From contig DATDFN010000231.1 in assembly GCA_036522615.1 (NCBI GenBank), forward strand, positions 1 to 22,730: 22,730 nt of DNA, in the 5' to 3' direction. The translations under genes and the position numbers were made by a program. The DNA comes from JAJPJQ01 sp036522615. GTDB taxonomy: Bacteria > Desulfobacterota > Binatia > UBA9968. Numbering within the stretch: position 1 is the first letter of the stretch; every line of letters starts with the position of its first letter. Positions 22,125 through 22,730 of this stretch are shown in pieces. The notes beneath the pieces are model-generated. The model did no database searches. It had not been told where the DNA came from and saw only the letters and a program-made list of their open reading frames with translations.

Positions 22125-22730
22125 GTGGCCGACGTAGCGCTCATCACCGGCGGCGGCAACGGCATCGGCCGCGCGGTCGCGCTCAAATTCGCCGCCGAGG
22201 GCATCGCCGTGGTAGTCGCGGACTGGGAGACCGACGCGGCGGAAAACACCTGCGCCGAGATTCGCTCCCGCGGCGGAGACGCCGAGGCCGTGCGCGTCGA
22301 CGTGCGCCGGGCGGGCGAAGTGAAGAGTGCCGTCGCGCGCGTTCTCGACCGCCGCGGCCGGCTCGACATTCTCGCCAACATCGCCGGCGGCAGCTTCCAT
22401 CGAAAGCGTCTCGAAGAGCTCAAGTGGACTGAGTGGAAAGAAGTCCTCGACATCAATCTCAAAGGGACTTTTCTCTTCTGCCGCGAGGCCGCGCCGGCGA
22501 TGATCCGGCAAAAACGCGGCCGCATCGTCAATACGGCCTCCAACTACGGCGTCACCGGCTCGGCGCTGCGCACGCCGTATTCGGCGGCGAAAGCGGGGGT
22601 GATCGGCTTCAGCAAGTCGCTCGCGCTCGAGCTCGCGCCGCACGGCGTGCTCGTCAATGTCGTCGCGCCGGGTCCGACCGACACGCCGCGCGTGATGGAG
22701 GGCTGGGATCCAGAGGCGAGGCAAAAGCGC
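22125..22730 (+). CDS. Short-chain dehydrogenase/reductase, incomplete at window edge
   Basis: The first 202 codons of an SDR begin at GTG 22125-22127, six bases after the ligase stop, with GGCAGG as a modest RBS. The Rossmann loop TGGGNGIG is at about 8-15. The NNAG motif is changed to NIAGG. The catalytic Ser is in VNTASNYG and YSAAK carries the Tyr and Lys. The C-terminus lies beyond the window. It continues the operon of PLP enzyme and ligase, suggesting that the pathway includes a ketone or alcohol redox step, for instance on a beta-hydroxyacyl-CoA (inference). Confidence 0.93.
   Translation, partial: MADVALITGGGNGIGRAVALKFAAEGIAVVVADWETDAAENTCAEIRSRGGDAEAVRVDVRRAGEVKSAVARVLDRRGRLDILANIAGGSFHRKRLEELKWTEWKEVLDINLKGTFLFCREAAPAMIRQKRGRIVNTASNYGVTGSALRTPYSAAKAGVIGFSKSLALELAPHGVLVNVVAPGPTDTPRVMEGWDPEARQKR

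Noticed and set aside
21006..22724. 572-aa leftward ORF opposite the ligase and SDR
   Set aside because: Arg/Ala/Asp-rich shadow of well-supported genes in high-GC DNA; no recognisable motif.

Overview
The window is gene-dense, GC-rich chromosomal DNA. By eye the GC content is about 60%, with G/C-biased third codon positions and long spurious antisense ORFs. It looks like a free-living Gram-negative bacterium: it has a sigma-54 activator with a matching -24/-12 promoter, exported substrate-binding proteins, and long-form HisG. The mix of UbiD-family decarboxylase, aldehyde dehydrogenase, SDRs, NMT1/SsuA-type binding proteins and acyl-CoA ligase is what I would expect from uncultured soil or groundwater lineages such as Desulfobacterota/Binatota or Methylomirabilota/Rokubacteria. 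That placement is inference and weak. I saw no tRNA, rRNA, CRISPR, IS element or integrase. No stretch over 300 bases lacks a gene.

Layout. (1) 1-263 is the 3' end of a pyroglutamyl-peptidase gene (+), whose stop overlaps the stop of convergent purC. (2) 260-5079 (-) is a metabolic run read right to left: SDR, aldehyde dehydrogenase, UbiD-family decarboxylase, an unlisted 39-residue membrane protein, then purC. (3) 5168-11795 (-) is a signalling island. Upstream lie an unknown 208-aa protein, a GAF-PAS histidine kinase, a single-domain receiver and an NtrC-type sigma-54 activator, packed with touching or overlapping ends. Next comes a 196-bp gap holding a near-consensus sigma-54 promoter and a perfect 22-bp palindrome at enhancer distance. 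Downstream lie a UspA-like protein, a class III nucleotide cyclase, a small Cys protein and an exported protein with a duplicated Cys module. (4) 11912-13825 (-) holds two SsuA/THI5-like binding-protein genes without permease or ATPase; one is exported and one apparently is not. (5) 13974-15524 (+) is a compact trio: one-TM small protein, membrane-anchored TPR protein, two-cluster ferredoxin. (6) 15544-17608 (-) holds a 5-FCL paralogue, hisI and hisG. (7) 17749-18983 (+) holds an XRE regulator, cutA and a Nudix hydrolase. (8) 19033-22730 (+) is an operon of a divergent tryptophanase-like PLP enzyme, an acyl-CoA ligase and an SDR that runs off the window.

How they work together. The best candidate for an undescribed system is the island in (3). 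The sequence supports a model in which the kinase passes phosphate to one or both receivers and the sigma-54 activator binds the palindrome and switches on the adjacent UspA-like/cyclase operon. That operon would link a two-component input to a second messenger and to two uncharacterised Cys-containing proteins. The redox trio (5) and the lyase-ligase-SDR operon (8) are also unusual gene sets whose substrates I cannot name.
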